From Bombyx mori (Eukaryota; Arthropoda; Insecta; Lepidoptera; Bombycidae), in assembly GCF_030269925.1 (NCBI RefSeq), contig NC_085124.1, forward strand, positions 14,074,001 to 14,138,000: a stretch of 64,000 bases of DNA, read 5' to 3'. Positions 44,327 through 55,306 of this stretch are shown one piece after another. The position numbers and the translations under genes were made by a program. The notes below the pieces were generated by a model. It searched no databases. It saw only the letters and a list, made by a program, of their open reading frames with translations, and was not told the DNA's origin. Position 1 is the first letter of the stretch; the number at the start of each line of letters is the position of its first letter.

Positions 44327-45664
44327 CAGAATCTTTCACAAAACTACGACCGTCCGATTAGTCTCCTCCCGACGATAGGAAAAATTCACGAACGGCTCCT
44401 TAGGAAACGCCTCTGGGATTTTGTTACCGCGAACAAAATTCTCATAGACGAACAGTTCGGATTCCGCTCTAAACACTCGTGCGTACAACAAGTGCACCGC
44501 CTCACGGAGCACATCCTGATAGGACTAAATAGGCGTAAACAAATCCCGACCGGCGCCCTCTTCTTCGACATCGCGAAGGCGTTCGACAAAGTCTGGCACA
44601 ACGGTTTAATTTATAAACTGTACAACATGGGAGTGCCAGACAGACTCGTGCTCATCATACGAGACTTCTTGTCGAACCGTTCGTTTCGATATCGAGTAGA
44701 GGGAACTCGTTCTCGTCCCCGTCAACTGACTGCCGGAGTCCCGCAAGGCTCCGCGCTCTCCCCGTTATTATTTAGTTTGTATATCAATGATATACCCCGG
44801 TCTCCGGAGACCCATCTAGCGCTCTTCGCCGATGACACGGCTATCTACTACTCGTGTAGGAAGATGTCGCTGCTTCATCGGCGACTCCAGATCGCAGTAG
44901 CCACCATGGGACAGTGGTTCCGGAAGTGGCGAATTGACATCAACCCCACGAAAAGCGCAGCGGTGCTCTTCAAAAGGGGTCGCCCTCCGAACATCACTTC
45001 GAGCATCCCACTCCGTAGTAGGCGCGCAAACACCTCCGCCGTTAGTCCCATCACTCTCTTTGGCCAGCCCATACCGTGGGTCTCGAAGGTCAAATATCTA
45101 GGCGTCACCCTCGACAGAGGGATGACATTCCGTCCCCATATAAAAACGGTACGCGACCGCGCCGCGTTTATTCTAGGACGACTCTATCCAATGCTTTGTA
45201 GTCGAAGCAAACTGTCCCTCCGCAATAAGGTAACTCTCTACAAAACTTGTATACGCCCCGTCATGACGTATGCAAGCGTAGTGTTCGCTCACGCAGCCCG
45301 CACCCACTTGAAATCCCTTCAGGTTATTCAATCAAAATTCTGCAGGATAGCCGTCGGAGCGCCATGGTTCCTTAGGAATGTGGATCTCCACGATGACCTG
45401 GAGCTCGACTCATTTAGTAAGTATCTACAGTCGGCATCGCTGCGCCATTTTGAGAAGGCGGCACGACATGAGAACCCTCTCATCGTAGCCGCTGGAAATT
45501 ACATACCCGACCCAGTAGACCGAATGGTAAACCGTCGACGTCGCCCAAAGCACGTCATTACGGATCCTCCTGATCCATTAACGGTGCTCTTAGGCACCAC
45601 AAGCACCGGTCACCGTCCTCGTCGAACCCGTCGCTTGCGACGAAGGGCTCGACGAGCGAACTAA
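44327..45664 (+). CDS. Jockey-type non-LTR retrotransposon reverse transcriptase, 5'-truncated
   Basis: Open reading frame for the reverse transcriptase of a non-LTR retrotransposon, which copies its own RNA into DNA at a nicked target. The frame enters without a clear start; RPISLLPTIGKIHERLL (from 44351) is the first RT block and EQFGFRSKHSC follows. From 44492 onward, counting that codon as residue 1, FDIAKAFDKVWH (25-36) holds the first catalytic Asp, AGVPQGSALSPLLF (81-94) is the central motif, and LFADDTAIY (111-119) is the catalytic box. The C-terminal 50 residues are strongly basic (RRRRPKHVITDPPDP, then an Arg-rich tail ending at TAA 45662-45664). No stop interrupts this 440-codon stretch, unlike every other LINE piece here. 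The endonuclease and ORF1 are missing, consistent with 5' truncation, so it cannot be autonomous. Clade call (Jockey) rests on motif similarity. Confidence 0.85.
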   Translation, partial: QNLSQNYDRPISLLPTIGKIHERLLRKRLWDFVTANKILIDEQFGFRSKHSCVQQVHRLTEHILIGLNRRKQIPTGALFFDIAKAFDKVWHNGLIYKLYNMGVPDRLVLIIRDFLSNRSFRYRVEGTRSRPRQLTAGVPQGSALSPLLFSLYINDIPRSPETHLALFADDTAIYYSCRKMSLLHRRLQIAVATMGQWFRKWRIDINPTKSAAVLFKRGRPPNITSSIPLRSRRANTSAVSPITLFGQPIPWVSKVKYLGVTLDRGMTFRPHIKTVRDRAAFILGRLYPMLCSRSKLSLRNKVTLYKTCIRPVMTYASVVFAHAARTHLKSLQVIQSKFCRIAVGAPWFLRNVDLHDDLELDSFSKYLQSASLRHFEKAARHENPLIVAAGNYIPDPVDRMVNRRRRPKHVITDPPDPLTVLLGTTSTGHRPRRTRRLRRRARRAN

Positions 45665-45879
45665 CCCATAGACACAGCCCACTGAGTTTCTCGCCGGATC
45701 TTCTCAGTGGGTCGCGTTTCCGATCCGGTGGTAGATTCTGCGAAGCACTGCTCTTGCTAGGGTCAGTGTTAGCAACTCTCCGGTTGAGCCCCGCGAGCTC
45801 ACCTACAAACGTTAGGGTGAAGCTGAAATAGCCTCTCAAGGCTATCAGCATAGGTAGGGAAAAAAAAAAAAAAAAAAAC
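45665..45879 (+). repeat. 3' UTR and poly(A) of the Jockey-type element (LINE-A tail)
   Basis: Follows the RT stop directly and ends in a run of about 19 A. It contains CCCACTGAG and CTCAGTGGG arms around TTTCTCGCCGGATCTT (45677-45713), able to form a hairpin. The same tail, without the RT, recurs many times in the window, and this copy ties those scraps to an RT-coding parent. Confidence 0.85.
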
Positions 45880-45959
45880 AAAACTACGACAGAGACTTTG
45901 TGGATTTGAAATATGATGTAATATTCATTAATTGATGATGTTTCAAGTCTGTACCAATA

Positions 45960-46310
45960 TGCTGCTTATCTGAGGCTATTTCAGCATAACCTTAGCTAGT
46001 AGATGAGCTCACGGGGCTCAAACCTCACGACGTTGCTAACAGTAACTCTAGCAAGAGCCGTGCTTCGCATAATCTACCGCCGGATCGGAAACGCGACCCA
46101 CTGAGAAGATCCGGCGAGAAACTTAGTGGGCTGTGTCTGTGGGTTAATTTACTCGTCGAGCCCCTCGTCGCAAGCGACGGGTTCGACGAGAACGATGACC
46201 GGTGCTTGAGGTACCTAAAAGCACCGATAGTGGATCGGGAGGATCCGAAATGACGTGTTTTGGGCGACGTCGACTGCTTTCCATTCTGTCCGCAGGATCG
46301 GGAATGTGAA
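45960..46310 (-). mobile_element. LINE-A tail with C-terminal RT codons
   Basis: Minus-strand copy of the Jockey-type tail, close behind the plus-strand RT copy in opposite orientation. It reaches back into the region coding the CRPKTRHFGSSRSTIG-type C-terminus (frameshifted relative to the RT above). The hairpin arms are present (about 46097-46131). Confidence 0.8.
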
Positions 46311-47032
46311 TCTAGCGATTGTTGCCCATTGTTAAGTAACGAATACAAACGTACAGAGTGTACGCAGAAGTGCACATAAATGTACATTTGTATACGGACA
46401 GGCGCTAGTTTATGTCGGCTGTACCTTTTAGTTTTTACTTTGTTACTCTGCGGCGAGTAGTGCGCCGCCGCCGCGCCGCCGCGTCTTTGAAATGCATATT
46501 CAACTGAACGTGGACCGTTACGTTTTGATACTTTGGGTTTATTTGGGGCCGTTTTTACTGCATTTTGTTCATGTTGTGTTTTTATTATTTTATTATTGAA
46601 CAAGATTGAATGCTAAAACTAGAAACAGTATACATATTTCATAAGAAGCGTTACAAGATGAATCACACAAATCATTTTGTTGATGAGGGCATGATATAGC
46701 TTTAAATATTTAAACGAAAGAGCGTGTTTGGCGTCACGACAGTTTTTCAAAGTTAAAATATTTAATCTTACTTTTTAATCGTGTGAATCGGATAAATCTG
46801 AGCTCAATTCAAGTTTATTTACATAAATTATGTACATAAGTAACTAAAACGTGCTTACTATGATAATCGAATCAAATTGAATCAAAAAATCGAATTCGAT
46901 TTTTTTTTTTCTTAAATTTGTATTGATTTGTTTTTTATTTTATGTTTCAAAATAAGTGGTGAGGTACAAGTCTATATAATGTATCGGACAGACGGGCTGA
47001 GAGTTCATCTGCCCATTTATAGCAATCTTTAA
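46311..47032. other. Unassigned DNA
   Basis: The 192-codon minus frame (46603-46025) is half LINE-A tail read in the wrong frame; its upstream half (46311-46603) is GC-rich near 46451-46490 with no recognised domain. 47432-47949 is AT-rich and featureless. Confidence 0.45.
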
Positions 47033-47431
47033 AGTTCTTGGCCTAAAGGGTGAGACGCGTGATATGTTTTTACAGAGTGATGCGACTGGGCCGATTATTA
47101 TCAAATCAGGGCAGCCACTAATTTTACCAATGAAACACGTATTTGACATATATTCACGTGTGACTTCCAGAAGGAAGGACTAACATGGTGGTTAGACGTC
47201 TTTTGAGTCCGCACGGGTAGGCACCACCGCCCCTGACTGCTTATGCCGTGAAGCAGTAATGTGTTTCGGTTTGATGGGTAGATCTTTTATACTGTAAGAG
47301 CTGAGACTCAGAACTCATGTTTCAAAGAGAGTGACGGTACTCACGTTGTTCATATCTATGGGCTCCCCTAACTACTTTACAACAGTCGGTCGCGAGTCCG
47401 TTCATCTTTCTATACGTTCACAAAAAAAAAA
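47033..47431 (+). mobile_element. Bm1 SINE, full-length but old
   Basis: A decayed head (TTGGCCTAAAGGGTGAGACG), then AATGAAACACGTATTTGACA and GCAGTAATGTGTTTCGGTTT to an A-run at 47422-47430. Confidence 0.7.
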
Positions 47432-47949
47432 TTTTTTTTGGTTACTTAATTTAAAGTTAAATCTTAAAGTTTAATCTCCCGTTTATTATTTTCATTTTAT
47501 CGTTTTAAATTTTTCGATTATTTTAGAGTTTTCGCGGACTCGGTCGACTGTCTTCCTTAATAGTGATCGCATTAATAATATACTCTATAATATAGATTAT
47601 AGAATATAATATATAGAACAATATATAATATTATTAAAATACATTGTTTAAAGTATCAAGACTTGTCATCCTTTTGTGTCGGGTATCGTCACTGCAAGTT
47701 CTACCATTTGATTATACAGTTACCGTTTTGCGGACTCCCCTAGGAGATGGTGAAATGTTGTATTGTTTAGAGTTTATCTTTTATTCCGTGTGTGTATGTC
47801 TTCTGAATAGAAAATAAAATAAGTTTTTTTCTTTCTTTTAAACATTGATCTTGGGATTGGTTTGCTAATGTAGTACCAAAATGACGTTTACATAAGTTTA
47901 ACTAATAAAAATTGGGCATTCGGTACATTATGAGACAAAAATAATCCAA

Positions 47950-48325
47950 ACGTCGTCGTGGCCTAAAGGATAAGACGTCCGGTGCATTCGTATCTAGCGA
48001 TGCACCGGTGTTCGAATCCGGTGGTGAAGGAATAACATCGTGTAATAAAAATCAAACCCGCAAAATTAATAGTTTGCGTAATTACTGGTGGTAGGACCTC
48101 GCGTGCGTCCGCACGGGTAGGTAGCGCTACCCCCGCCTATTTCTGCCGTGAAGCAGTAATGCGTTTCGGTTTGAAGGGTGGGGCAACCGTTGTAACTATA
48201 CTGAGGCCTTAAAAATCATAACTCAAGGTGGGTGGCGGCATTTACGTTGTATACGTCTATGGGCTCCAGTAACCACTTAAGGTGGGCTGTGAGCTCGTCC
48301 ACTAATCTAGGCAATAAATAAAATC
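47950..48325 (+). mobile_element. Bm1 SINE with intact head, internal deletion
   Basis: Head ACGTCGTCGTGGCCTAAAGG ... GGTGTTCGAATCCGGTGG; about 60 bp after the B box is missing. Ends GGCAATAAATAAAA. Confidence 0.87.
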
Positions 48326-48465
48326 CTTTAAAAACTCAAAATCTTCTATGAGCTTTAAGTAATTAGTTTATATTCCGTGAACCGGCGAATTTGCCTTATT
48401 TTGCTTTGCCGAATTTTCCGGCTTTTATTTGCCTTATATTGCGTGCAATATTTTTTTGGTATACA

Positions 48466-49526
48466 GGGTGTTACAAAACAAGCCATAAAGCCGAAAGGAG
48501 GTTAGATGGGGCCTTACAACTAGTCCATTTACAACATTTAAGAACCATAGTAACGCTGTAAAACATACCTAAAAAAAATTAAAAAATATATTATTTTCAC
48601 TGATGTGCCAACCCTATTTCAGTAAAATTAAAGAGTAGGTAAGTACGCAGAATGTACTTAAATTTCTACCTGATTCGCGGAACGACAAAAATTTTAAAAG
48701 ACCTAACTTAGCGAAACAACCTAAACGAACACTGACATTTTCATAATAAACGTCAAATTGACAGAAACGGCTCCAAGTGTGCAGCACCGCCTTTCTCAAT
48801 ACACAACCTCGATCTACGGGATATATTTTGAAGCCAGTTTATTTATTTATCGTATGGCATTACTTTACGCTGCGTGGTTATAATTTAAATTTACAGTTTG
48901 TGAAATAATTGATAGCTTCTTCTGTTACATTTTTGAGATCTTCCACTTGGCCTGCGAATTTCGTTAGTGGGCATTCCATGACAATGTGGCGTATAGTTTG
49001 CTCTGGGCATCCGCATTCACAGCTTTCGTTTTCCGTCCAGCCCCATCTTTTCCGCAGTTGTTTACAGTGACCAACTCCCGTTCTCAAGTGGTTAAGCATG
49101 AGCCAGATTGGGCGTTTTTCTTTGAAACCAGGCGGGCGGGAGTGTGGATTCAGCTCGAACAGTTCAGGTGGTATACATCTGGCTGACCATTCTTTAACCC
49201 AGGCCTCGTTTGTGTTCCAATTGGAGTGTGGTTGGTGTGCCTGTAATGCCGGTGGGTTTCGTGACTTCAATGTATACACTTACTTGTGTATACTTTTATA
49301 TTGATAGTACTTGAGTATAATGACAATATCCTTGTACTGAGGTAGCAAACATTTATGAATGAAAAATATAAAAACTATTAAAGTAGACAATTATTAGGTA
49401 AAATAGCTACGTAGGCCTTTCTGTAAAATAATCTGGTTTCTTCGTGGACATGACAGCTTACTAGGGTTGACAAAATGTTGGCTTCGATAATTAATTATAT
49501 TTTTTACGTGGTATTTTGTAACACCC
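48466..49526. repeat. Segment bounded by 13-bp inverted repeats
   Basis: GGGTGTTACAAAA at 48466-48478 and its complement TTTTGTAACACCC at 49514-49526 enclose about 1.06 kb that includes the LINE C-terminal fragment. It could be a TIR element or chance; no target duplication is clear. Confidence 0.35.
48838..49279 (-). pseudogene. Non-LTR retrotransposon C-terminal frame with zinc-knuckle-like motif
   Basis: A 133-codon minus-strand frame (49279 to 48878) reads PIWLMLNHLRTGVGHCKQLRKRWGW in part, then CECGCPEQTIRHIVMECPL, a C-x-C...H-x4-C pattern common at the C-terminus of insect LINE ORF2 proteins. It ends FKL and stop; downstream ATACGATAAATAAATAAA (48838-48855 complement) is a typical LINE 3' end. 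The 5' part is missing. Confidence 0.7.
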
Positions 49527-50284
49527 GGTTATCATCATATTGACAAACCCATTTGTAATGTTTTCGCGTGTAGTATCCTACACGTCTTGTATAGCGAATA
49601 CGGCATATCCATTGATAGGTTTAATAGTCACCTAAACAGGAAGTAGGGGCAATTAACACGAGGAAGTCGGCGAGCTATGTTGAATACTTGTCCATAACAT
49701 TTACTTTACGACTTGTACTGTTAGTTCATCGCTGGCCGGAGCCTCGCGAGCCGCTGTTGTGATGTCACCGGGACCAGTGTCCTGACGAGGCGAGGTCTTC
49801 GGCTTTGGCTAGTGGGAGAGATAATTAAAGCTACTCTTGTGGTTTCGTCTCGCGTTGATAATTTTCTTTTTATCTTTCACTTAATTCTTTCGGTGTATAA
49901 AATGTAAAAAAGAGGTGTCCACGCACGGGACAAATAATAAGCCGGTTTGTGGAAGTGACGTTATATATTTTTACTCCGACAATAATCAATATTTTGATAA
50001 AAAATGGCGCTTAAGTCTTGTTTTTTTTAAAGGGATTTTATGACCTGGTAACTAAGACCTTTAGGTCAAGTCTTATTTTAATTTTAATGATTTATTTTTT
50101 TATATGAAAAATGATATTATGAAATGAAATGAAGTTGGAGAAGTTTATTTGTCAAGATATATATATTTTTTTTAACCTTCAATTTTTAAACTTAAAACAA
50201 ATAGCTTTTCACCGCTCGAAATATACATTTAAATATATACTAAACAACCAGAGAGAAATGGAAGGGAAAAACTAACATTTTCAT
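49527..50284. other. Unassigned DNA
   Basis: A GC-richer patch at 49725-49830 stands out but no feature is supported. Confidence 0.4.
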
Positions 50285-50375
50285 TACATGAATTTTTGCC
50301 TTATGTGGGAATAGAACGCACGACCTCCAGTGTAACAATTGGGGCGTCGATTACTGCACCACCGAGTCACTGAAA
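50285..50375 (-). mobile_element. tRNA-derived SINE-2 head
   Basis: Complement reads GGTGGTGCAGTAATCGACGC, then GTCGTGCGTTCTATTCCCAC, a tRNA-like head with A- and B-box-like parts. The body is not clearly retained. Confidence 0.5.
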
Positions 50376-50530
50376 GCAATTGATTTCATATTAAATTATT
50401 TTAAATTGCACCCTCAATGAACTGTCATCTGTAAAATAATACAGATCACGCGTCCTGCAAAAACTTAAATATTGCCGATGCCTATGAAGGCAGACTGCTT
50501 AAATATGCGGAAGCCGTGTGTAGTCGATCT

Positions 50531-50605
50531 CTTTATACATCTTCATTCCATAAGACTATAGCGCGATGTAGAAAACCGGACAGCGACATCTATTGACAAT
50601 GTTGG
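50531..50605 (+). repeat. Short dispersed repeat, GCGACATCTATTGAC family
   Basis: ACTATAGCGCGATGTAGAAA then CAGCGACATCTATTGACA. Relatives at 55864-55913 and 56445-56490. The sequence upstream (about 50470-50530) also resembles 56338-56445, so the unit may be about 150 bp. Confidence 0.55.
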
Positions 50606-50693
50606 TGAACTTTTACAATTCATCTGTTCCACTTTTTGTGATAGTGCAATAAATAATGGTTAGTATTTTTATTCCGTAAGATAATCTTCGGTC

Positions 50694-50871
50694 GATAGCA
50701 TCAATTAGTCCCTCAAGCACTGGTCACCGTCCCCATCGATCTCGTCGTAATCGACGAACTAACCCACAGACACAGTCCACTGATCAGTTCTCGCCGGGTC
50801 TTCTCAATGGGTCGCGATTCCGATCCGATGATAGATTCTTCGAAGCACCGCTCTTGTTAGAGCTAGTGTTC
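50694..50871 (+). mobile_element. LINE-A tail, upstream part, interrupted
   Basis: Plus-strand copy running to CTAGTGTT, where a minus-strand LINE-B tail was inserted. The remainder of the LINE-A tail continues at 51229. Confidence 0.75.
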
Positions 50872-51228
50872 TTTTTTTATTGCCCTTGTAGGCAGACTAG
50901 CACACGGCCCACCTGATGGTGAGTGGTTACCGTCGCCCATGGACTTCAGCAATGCCAGTTACAGAGCCGAGCCGCTACCTACCGTGAAGAACTCTCCACA
51001 AGCCTCGCTTGAAGAAGGATATGTATATGGAATATGGAAGGATATGATAGCGCTCGGGAAACACCACATTTCAAAGCCAGATGGTACGTGGCAAAAAACG
51101 ATCTTTGGAAACGCACTGTAGATGAACGCTGTAGCTTCAGGTATTATGGATAACTCTACTCCGGTGGCGGACGGTGCGTTGGTAAAAACGAGATGATGGT
51201 TATCATCTCAAACAATTCCTCAGAGCAC
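50872..51228 (-). mobile_element. LINE-B 3' end inserted in a LINE-A tail
   Basis: T-run first, then the complement of the LINE-B tail and about 270 bp of decayed coding sequence (CACCTTTAAAAGC-type frames broken). Flanked by CTAGTGTT on both sides. Confidence 0.72.
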
Positions 51229-51309
51229 TAGTGTTAGGAAATTCTCTCAAGTTGAGCCCGTGAGATCATCTACCTGCTAGCTAGAATAGTCCCTTTAGGT
51301 AAAAAAAAT
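51229..51309 (+). mobile_element. LINE-A tail, downstream part
   Basis: Resumes at CTAGTGTTAGGAAATTCTCT, repeating the bases before the insertion (an apparent 8-bp target duplication), and ends in a short A-run. Confidence 0.7.
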
Positions 51310-51644
51310 ATCGATCGATTGATGGTAACCACTCATGATCGTAGGCCGTCTGCAAGAAATGTTACAGGTACACAAATGAGCACACGTAATTCTGTAAATC
51401 ATTATCCTCCTCCTGAAGCGGTCGGTTGAAAATCAATTATGAAGTTAAATTGCACCGAATAAAAGACCAAACAAGTGGATATTGGTAGTTTTCGTTTTTT
51501 TTTTTTTTTTTAATTGAGTCGCGTTCATTCGGCAGCGACGATGCCCGCTGCCTGCAGTTTGCACAGAAACGCCAATTAAGAGATGACCTAGTTCAGTTCG
51601 GGCCATAGAAATGTAATTTTGTTTATAGTAAATAAGATACCGTT

Positions 51645-51888
51645 TTGGTGGTAGGACTTCTTGTGAGTCCGCGCGGGTAGGTACCACCACCCTGCCTATT
51701 TCTGCCGTGAAGCAGTCATGCGTTTCGGTTTGAAGGGTGGGGCAACCGTTTGTAACTGTACTTGAGACCTTAGATCTTGTATCTCAAGGTGGGTGGCGCA
51801 TTCACGTTGTAGATGTCTATGAGCTCCAGTAACCACTTAACACCAGGTGGGCTGTGAGCTTGTCCACCCATCTAAGCAATAAAAAAAA
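51645..51888 (+). mobile_element. Bm1 SINE, 5'-truncated
   Basis: TGGTGGTAGGACTTCTTGTG to AAGCAATAAAAAAAA. Confidence 0.88.
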
Positions 51889-52265
51889 CGCGTCGGGGTT
51901 CGGGATAAATAAAAAGTTCCACCAAAGTACAAATTAAAAACTGTATTCAACACTTAGAACGCTTAAAACACTCAAGGAACACTTTAAAATTCTCAATTCG
52001 CTTCTTCCGCTTCGCTTCAGGTGATCTGTTCGCTGTTTCGCTTCGAGTAGTTCCGATTACTGACTGACTGCGTGCTATCTCTGCAACGCTTTTATAGTCG
52101 AAATAGAGACGAAATTCCTAGAATCGTCGAGAATATTTCACAAAAGTCGAGTATTGTATGTTTCCGCTCTCTGACAATAGATGGCGCTGTACACCTCGAG
52201 CGTTCTAGATATTACTAGATCCTTCGATATTTGTTCGGCTATTCGACGATAGATGGCGTTACTCT
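51889..52265 (-). repeat. Possible solo LTR or retroelement promoter
   Basis: On the minus strand a TATA box CTATAAAAG (complement of 52089-52097) is followed about 25 bp later by an initiator-like CAGTCAGTCAGT, then a GC-moderate leader and GGTTCGGGATAAATA at the end (complement). The layout resembles an LTR-retrotransposon promoter and leader. It abuts a Bm1 A-run. No gag/pol nearby. LTR boundaries not established. Confidence 0.4.
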
Positions 52266-52282
52266 TACCGGCGTAATACCAC

Positions 52283-52517
52283 CTTACTGGTAGTAGGACC
52301 TCTTGTGAGTCCGCACAGGTAGGTGCCACCGCCCTGCCTATTTCTGCCGTCAAGCAGTAATGCGTTTCGGTTTGAAGAGTGGGGCAGCCGTTGTAACTAT
52401 ACTTGAGACCTTAGAACTTATATCTCAAGGTAGGTGGCACATTTACGTTGTAGATGTCTGTGGGTTCCTAACATTAGGTGGGCCGTGAGCTCGTCCACCT
52501 ATCTATGCATTAAAAAA
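52283..52517 (+). mobile_element. Bm1 SINE, 5'-truncated
   Basis: TTACTGGTAGTAGGACCTCT to ATGCATTAAAAAAATAAAA. Confidence 0.86.
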
Positions 52518-52929
52518 ATAAAAATTACTCTCGCTAGGTGGAAGATCTTCTCTTCGGTGTTATTCCCACGATTAAATCATTTCATCGCTGTTTTTGTGGC
52601 CACCCATCACCGCGAGCGAACCCGCCAGTCCACAAACTAGGTTCGGCCACTGACTGGAACGTGCTAAAATTCTAATGACTTTCGCGTAATTATGCCGTTT
52701 CCATGCATCCATTAACATGTCTGTGTTTGTTTGTTTTCGAAGTGCTAACGAAAAATATGTCAGTCAGCGCATAGATGACGAGGTGACCACAGCGCTTACC
52801 GATATGAAACAATTGTTCGTTGTTATTTCATTTGAGTTTTCGAGCATTTCCAATTGCCTATTTATTTCTGCGGTGAATTATTCGTTCTGGTTAGAAGTAC
52901 AGGACGGTCATTATATAAAGATACTTCAG

Positions 52930-53177
52930 ATACTGGTGTTAGAACATCTTGTGAGTCTGTTCGGCTAGGTACCACCACTCTACCTATTTCTGCCGTGAAG
53001 CAGTAATGTGTTTCGGTTTGAAGGGTGGGGCAGCCGTTGTAACTATACTTAGACCTTAAAACTTATATCTCAAGGTGGGTGGCGCATTTACGTTGTACAT
53101 GTCTGTGGGCTCCGGTAACCACTTAACATCAGGTGGGCTGTGAGCTCGTCCACCCATCTAAGCTGTGAAAAAAAAAC
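52930..53177 (+). mobile_element. Bm1 SINE, 5'-truncated
   Basis: ATACTGGTGTTAGAACATCT to AAGCTGTGAAAAAAAAA. Confidence 0.86.
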
Positions 53178-53669
53178 ATTTTTTATTAATTTATTTATTA
53201 GGCACACAATTACACATTACAAGCTAAAAAGATACACAAAAATAAAACAAGTAAAAAAAAAGTTGCTTGGAACACAAGCCATGTGCGCACGATAAACTGT
53301 GCTGAGTTTGTACACAATGTTATAAACATTAAACAATTACACTACTTAATCTACTATTAACAATCAATAAGCACATTAAAATCAAACTTGAAATGTTTAG
53401 AAGTCATAGAAAACAAATTTCAGACTTCAAGAGTAATTCGATGAAACTCTAACCATAAAAAACTCGATTTTAGCTCCGAATGTATAATCCAAAAATAAAC
53501 TCGAAATACGTAATTACTCGATTAAATATGTTATCGATTATTAAACTCCCGACGGTCGATGGAAGTTATCCGGTACATGTTATAAGAGTGATGAATAATG
53601 AATGAAGGCACGATTTGAAGTTTCTATCGATTTTGGCTGACGTCACTGGGTTGTATTGTAATATGGGCA

Positions 53670-54037
53670 CTCCTGATTGTGGGATATTGGGTCGCCACTC
53701 CCACCACTGTAAGATTTCTCCATCCAGAGGAAGAAATATAAAGGAGCCGTGGAAAAACTAATTCACTAGTAATGGTAATACGACTCGAACAGAAATCTCC
53801 AAACGCTTGAAGGAGGTTACACGTGATACTAAGGCTGGTTGATACTTTGCACAGAGAGAGAGTCCGGCTGTCCAACGAGGCAACGTAGCCAGTATCTTGG
53901 GAACTGTGCCTCCTTGAAGCGCATTGGAAGATTTGTTCTACTGTGTAAGTTGATTTATGTTAAATTATTTTGATTTGACATTTGACACTTGTTAATAAAA
54001 ATGAAATGGAATTACCACAAAGAAAAAAAAAAAAAAA
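53670..54037 (+). mobile_element. Poly(A) retroposon, same family as 11754-11972
   Basis: Encodes a decayed frame (EISKRLKEVTRDTKAG, then SPAVQRGNVASILGTVPP) followed by AT-rich 3' sequence and poly(A) at 54022-54036. The inverted relative at 11.8 kb shares the same string of motifs. Probably a non-LTR retrotransposon 3' end. Confidence 0.55.
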
Positions 54038-54224
54038 GCACTCGGACGATAAACAGTGGGTACAGTTAACAATGCAAAGATTGATTTTGCCATACCTTAG
54101 AAAACAGGCGATGCCGTCGGAACTACTTTAAAACAATTCCCTTTTGGATTTTTGAAATTTTTTTTTGGGGTCACGAATTTTCTTTAAATAATAAAATTGA
54201 TTTCGTATTGCTTGTCTATCTAGA

Positions 54225-54357
54225 TTTTTTTTTTATTGCTTAGATGGGTGGACGAGCTCACAGCCCGCCTGGTGTTAAATGGTTACTGGAGCCCATAGAC
54301 ATCTACGACGTAAATGCGCCACCCACCTTGAGATATAAGTTCTAAGGTCTCTGTATA
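54225..54357 (-). mobile_element. Bm1 SINE, truncated
   Basis: T-run, TTGCTTAGATGGGTGGACGA to AAGGTCTCTGTATA. Confidence 0.85.
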
Positions 54358-54389
54358 TGTAGTTACTAAAATATTATCTAATAAAATGG

Positions 54390-54512
54390 CTCAATCTGAG
54401 AGAATTTGCTAACACTAGCCCTAGCAAGACCAGTGCTTCGTAGAATCTACCACCGAATCGGAATCGCGCTGAGAAGATCCGGCGAGAAACTCAGTGGGCT
54501 ATGTCTATTGGT
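54390..54512 (-). mobile_element. LINE-A tail, truncated
   Basis: Minus-strand copy from GGCTCAATCTGAGAGAATTT to CTCAGTGGGCTATGTCTA, with a small deletion before one hairpin arm. Confidence 0.75.
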
Positions 54513-54799
54513 TATCACATAAAGCTGTGGCGTATATAACATAAACAAATGGAAACTATTTTTTAGACCAAATATCATGAAAATTATGTATTTTTCCACT
54601 ATCGTATCATCTATCATATTATTATCAATCACATCTATATGTATTGATGTAATTATTACATTGCTGATATGGTTATCTTCGTGATAAGCTTTTGATGTAC
54701 CCAGATATCGGAAGTTAATCATTTCATTGAACGTTCGCTACACGTCACCGCGGCCTATGCTGTTCTCGAAACCGGATTTTTATGGAAGTTTCTCATCCT

Positions 54800-55038
54800 T
54801 TTTTTATTTTTTTTATTGCTTAGATGGGTGGACTAGCTCACAGCCCACCTGGTGTTAAGTGGTTACCGGAGCCCATAGGCATCTACAACGTAAATGCGCC
54901 GCCCACCTTGAGATATTATTATAAGTTCTAAGGTATAGTTACAACGGCTGCCCCACCCTTCAAACCGAAACGCATTACTGCGTCACGGCAGAAATAGGCG
55001 GGGTGGTGGTACTCACAAGAGGTCCTACCACGAGTAAT
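54800..55038 (-). mobile_element. Bm1 SINE, 5'-truncated
   Basis: T-run, TTGCTTAGATGGGTGGACTA to GGTCCTACCACGAGTAAT. Confidence 0.86.
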
Positions 55039-55189
55039 AACAACTCCATACAAATTTGAGTTAACTTTTACGCTATCGAGAACGTTAAAGAGCTCACACT
55101 AAGCAGACTGATTTCTGCAAAATACAATTTGGCAATTCGATATTTTTTCAACTTATCACGGCTTAATTGGGCACACGAGAGAGCGTAAT

Positions 55190-55306
55190 CTGTAACCCAT
55201 CAGCGGCCTGGCTCTGCTCCTGGCATTGCTGACGTCCATGAGCGACGGTAACCACTCACCATCAGGTGGGCCGTATGCTCATCTGTCATAAGGGCAATGA
55301 AAAAAA
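55190..55306 (+). mobile_element. LINE-B tail
   Basis: CAGCGGCCTGGCTCTGCTCC to AGGGCAATGAAAAAAAA. Confidence 0.72.

Noticed and set aside
46025..46603. 192-codon minus-strand frame
   Set aside because: The downstream half is the LINE-A tail and RT end read in a non-native frame; no domain in the rest.
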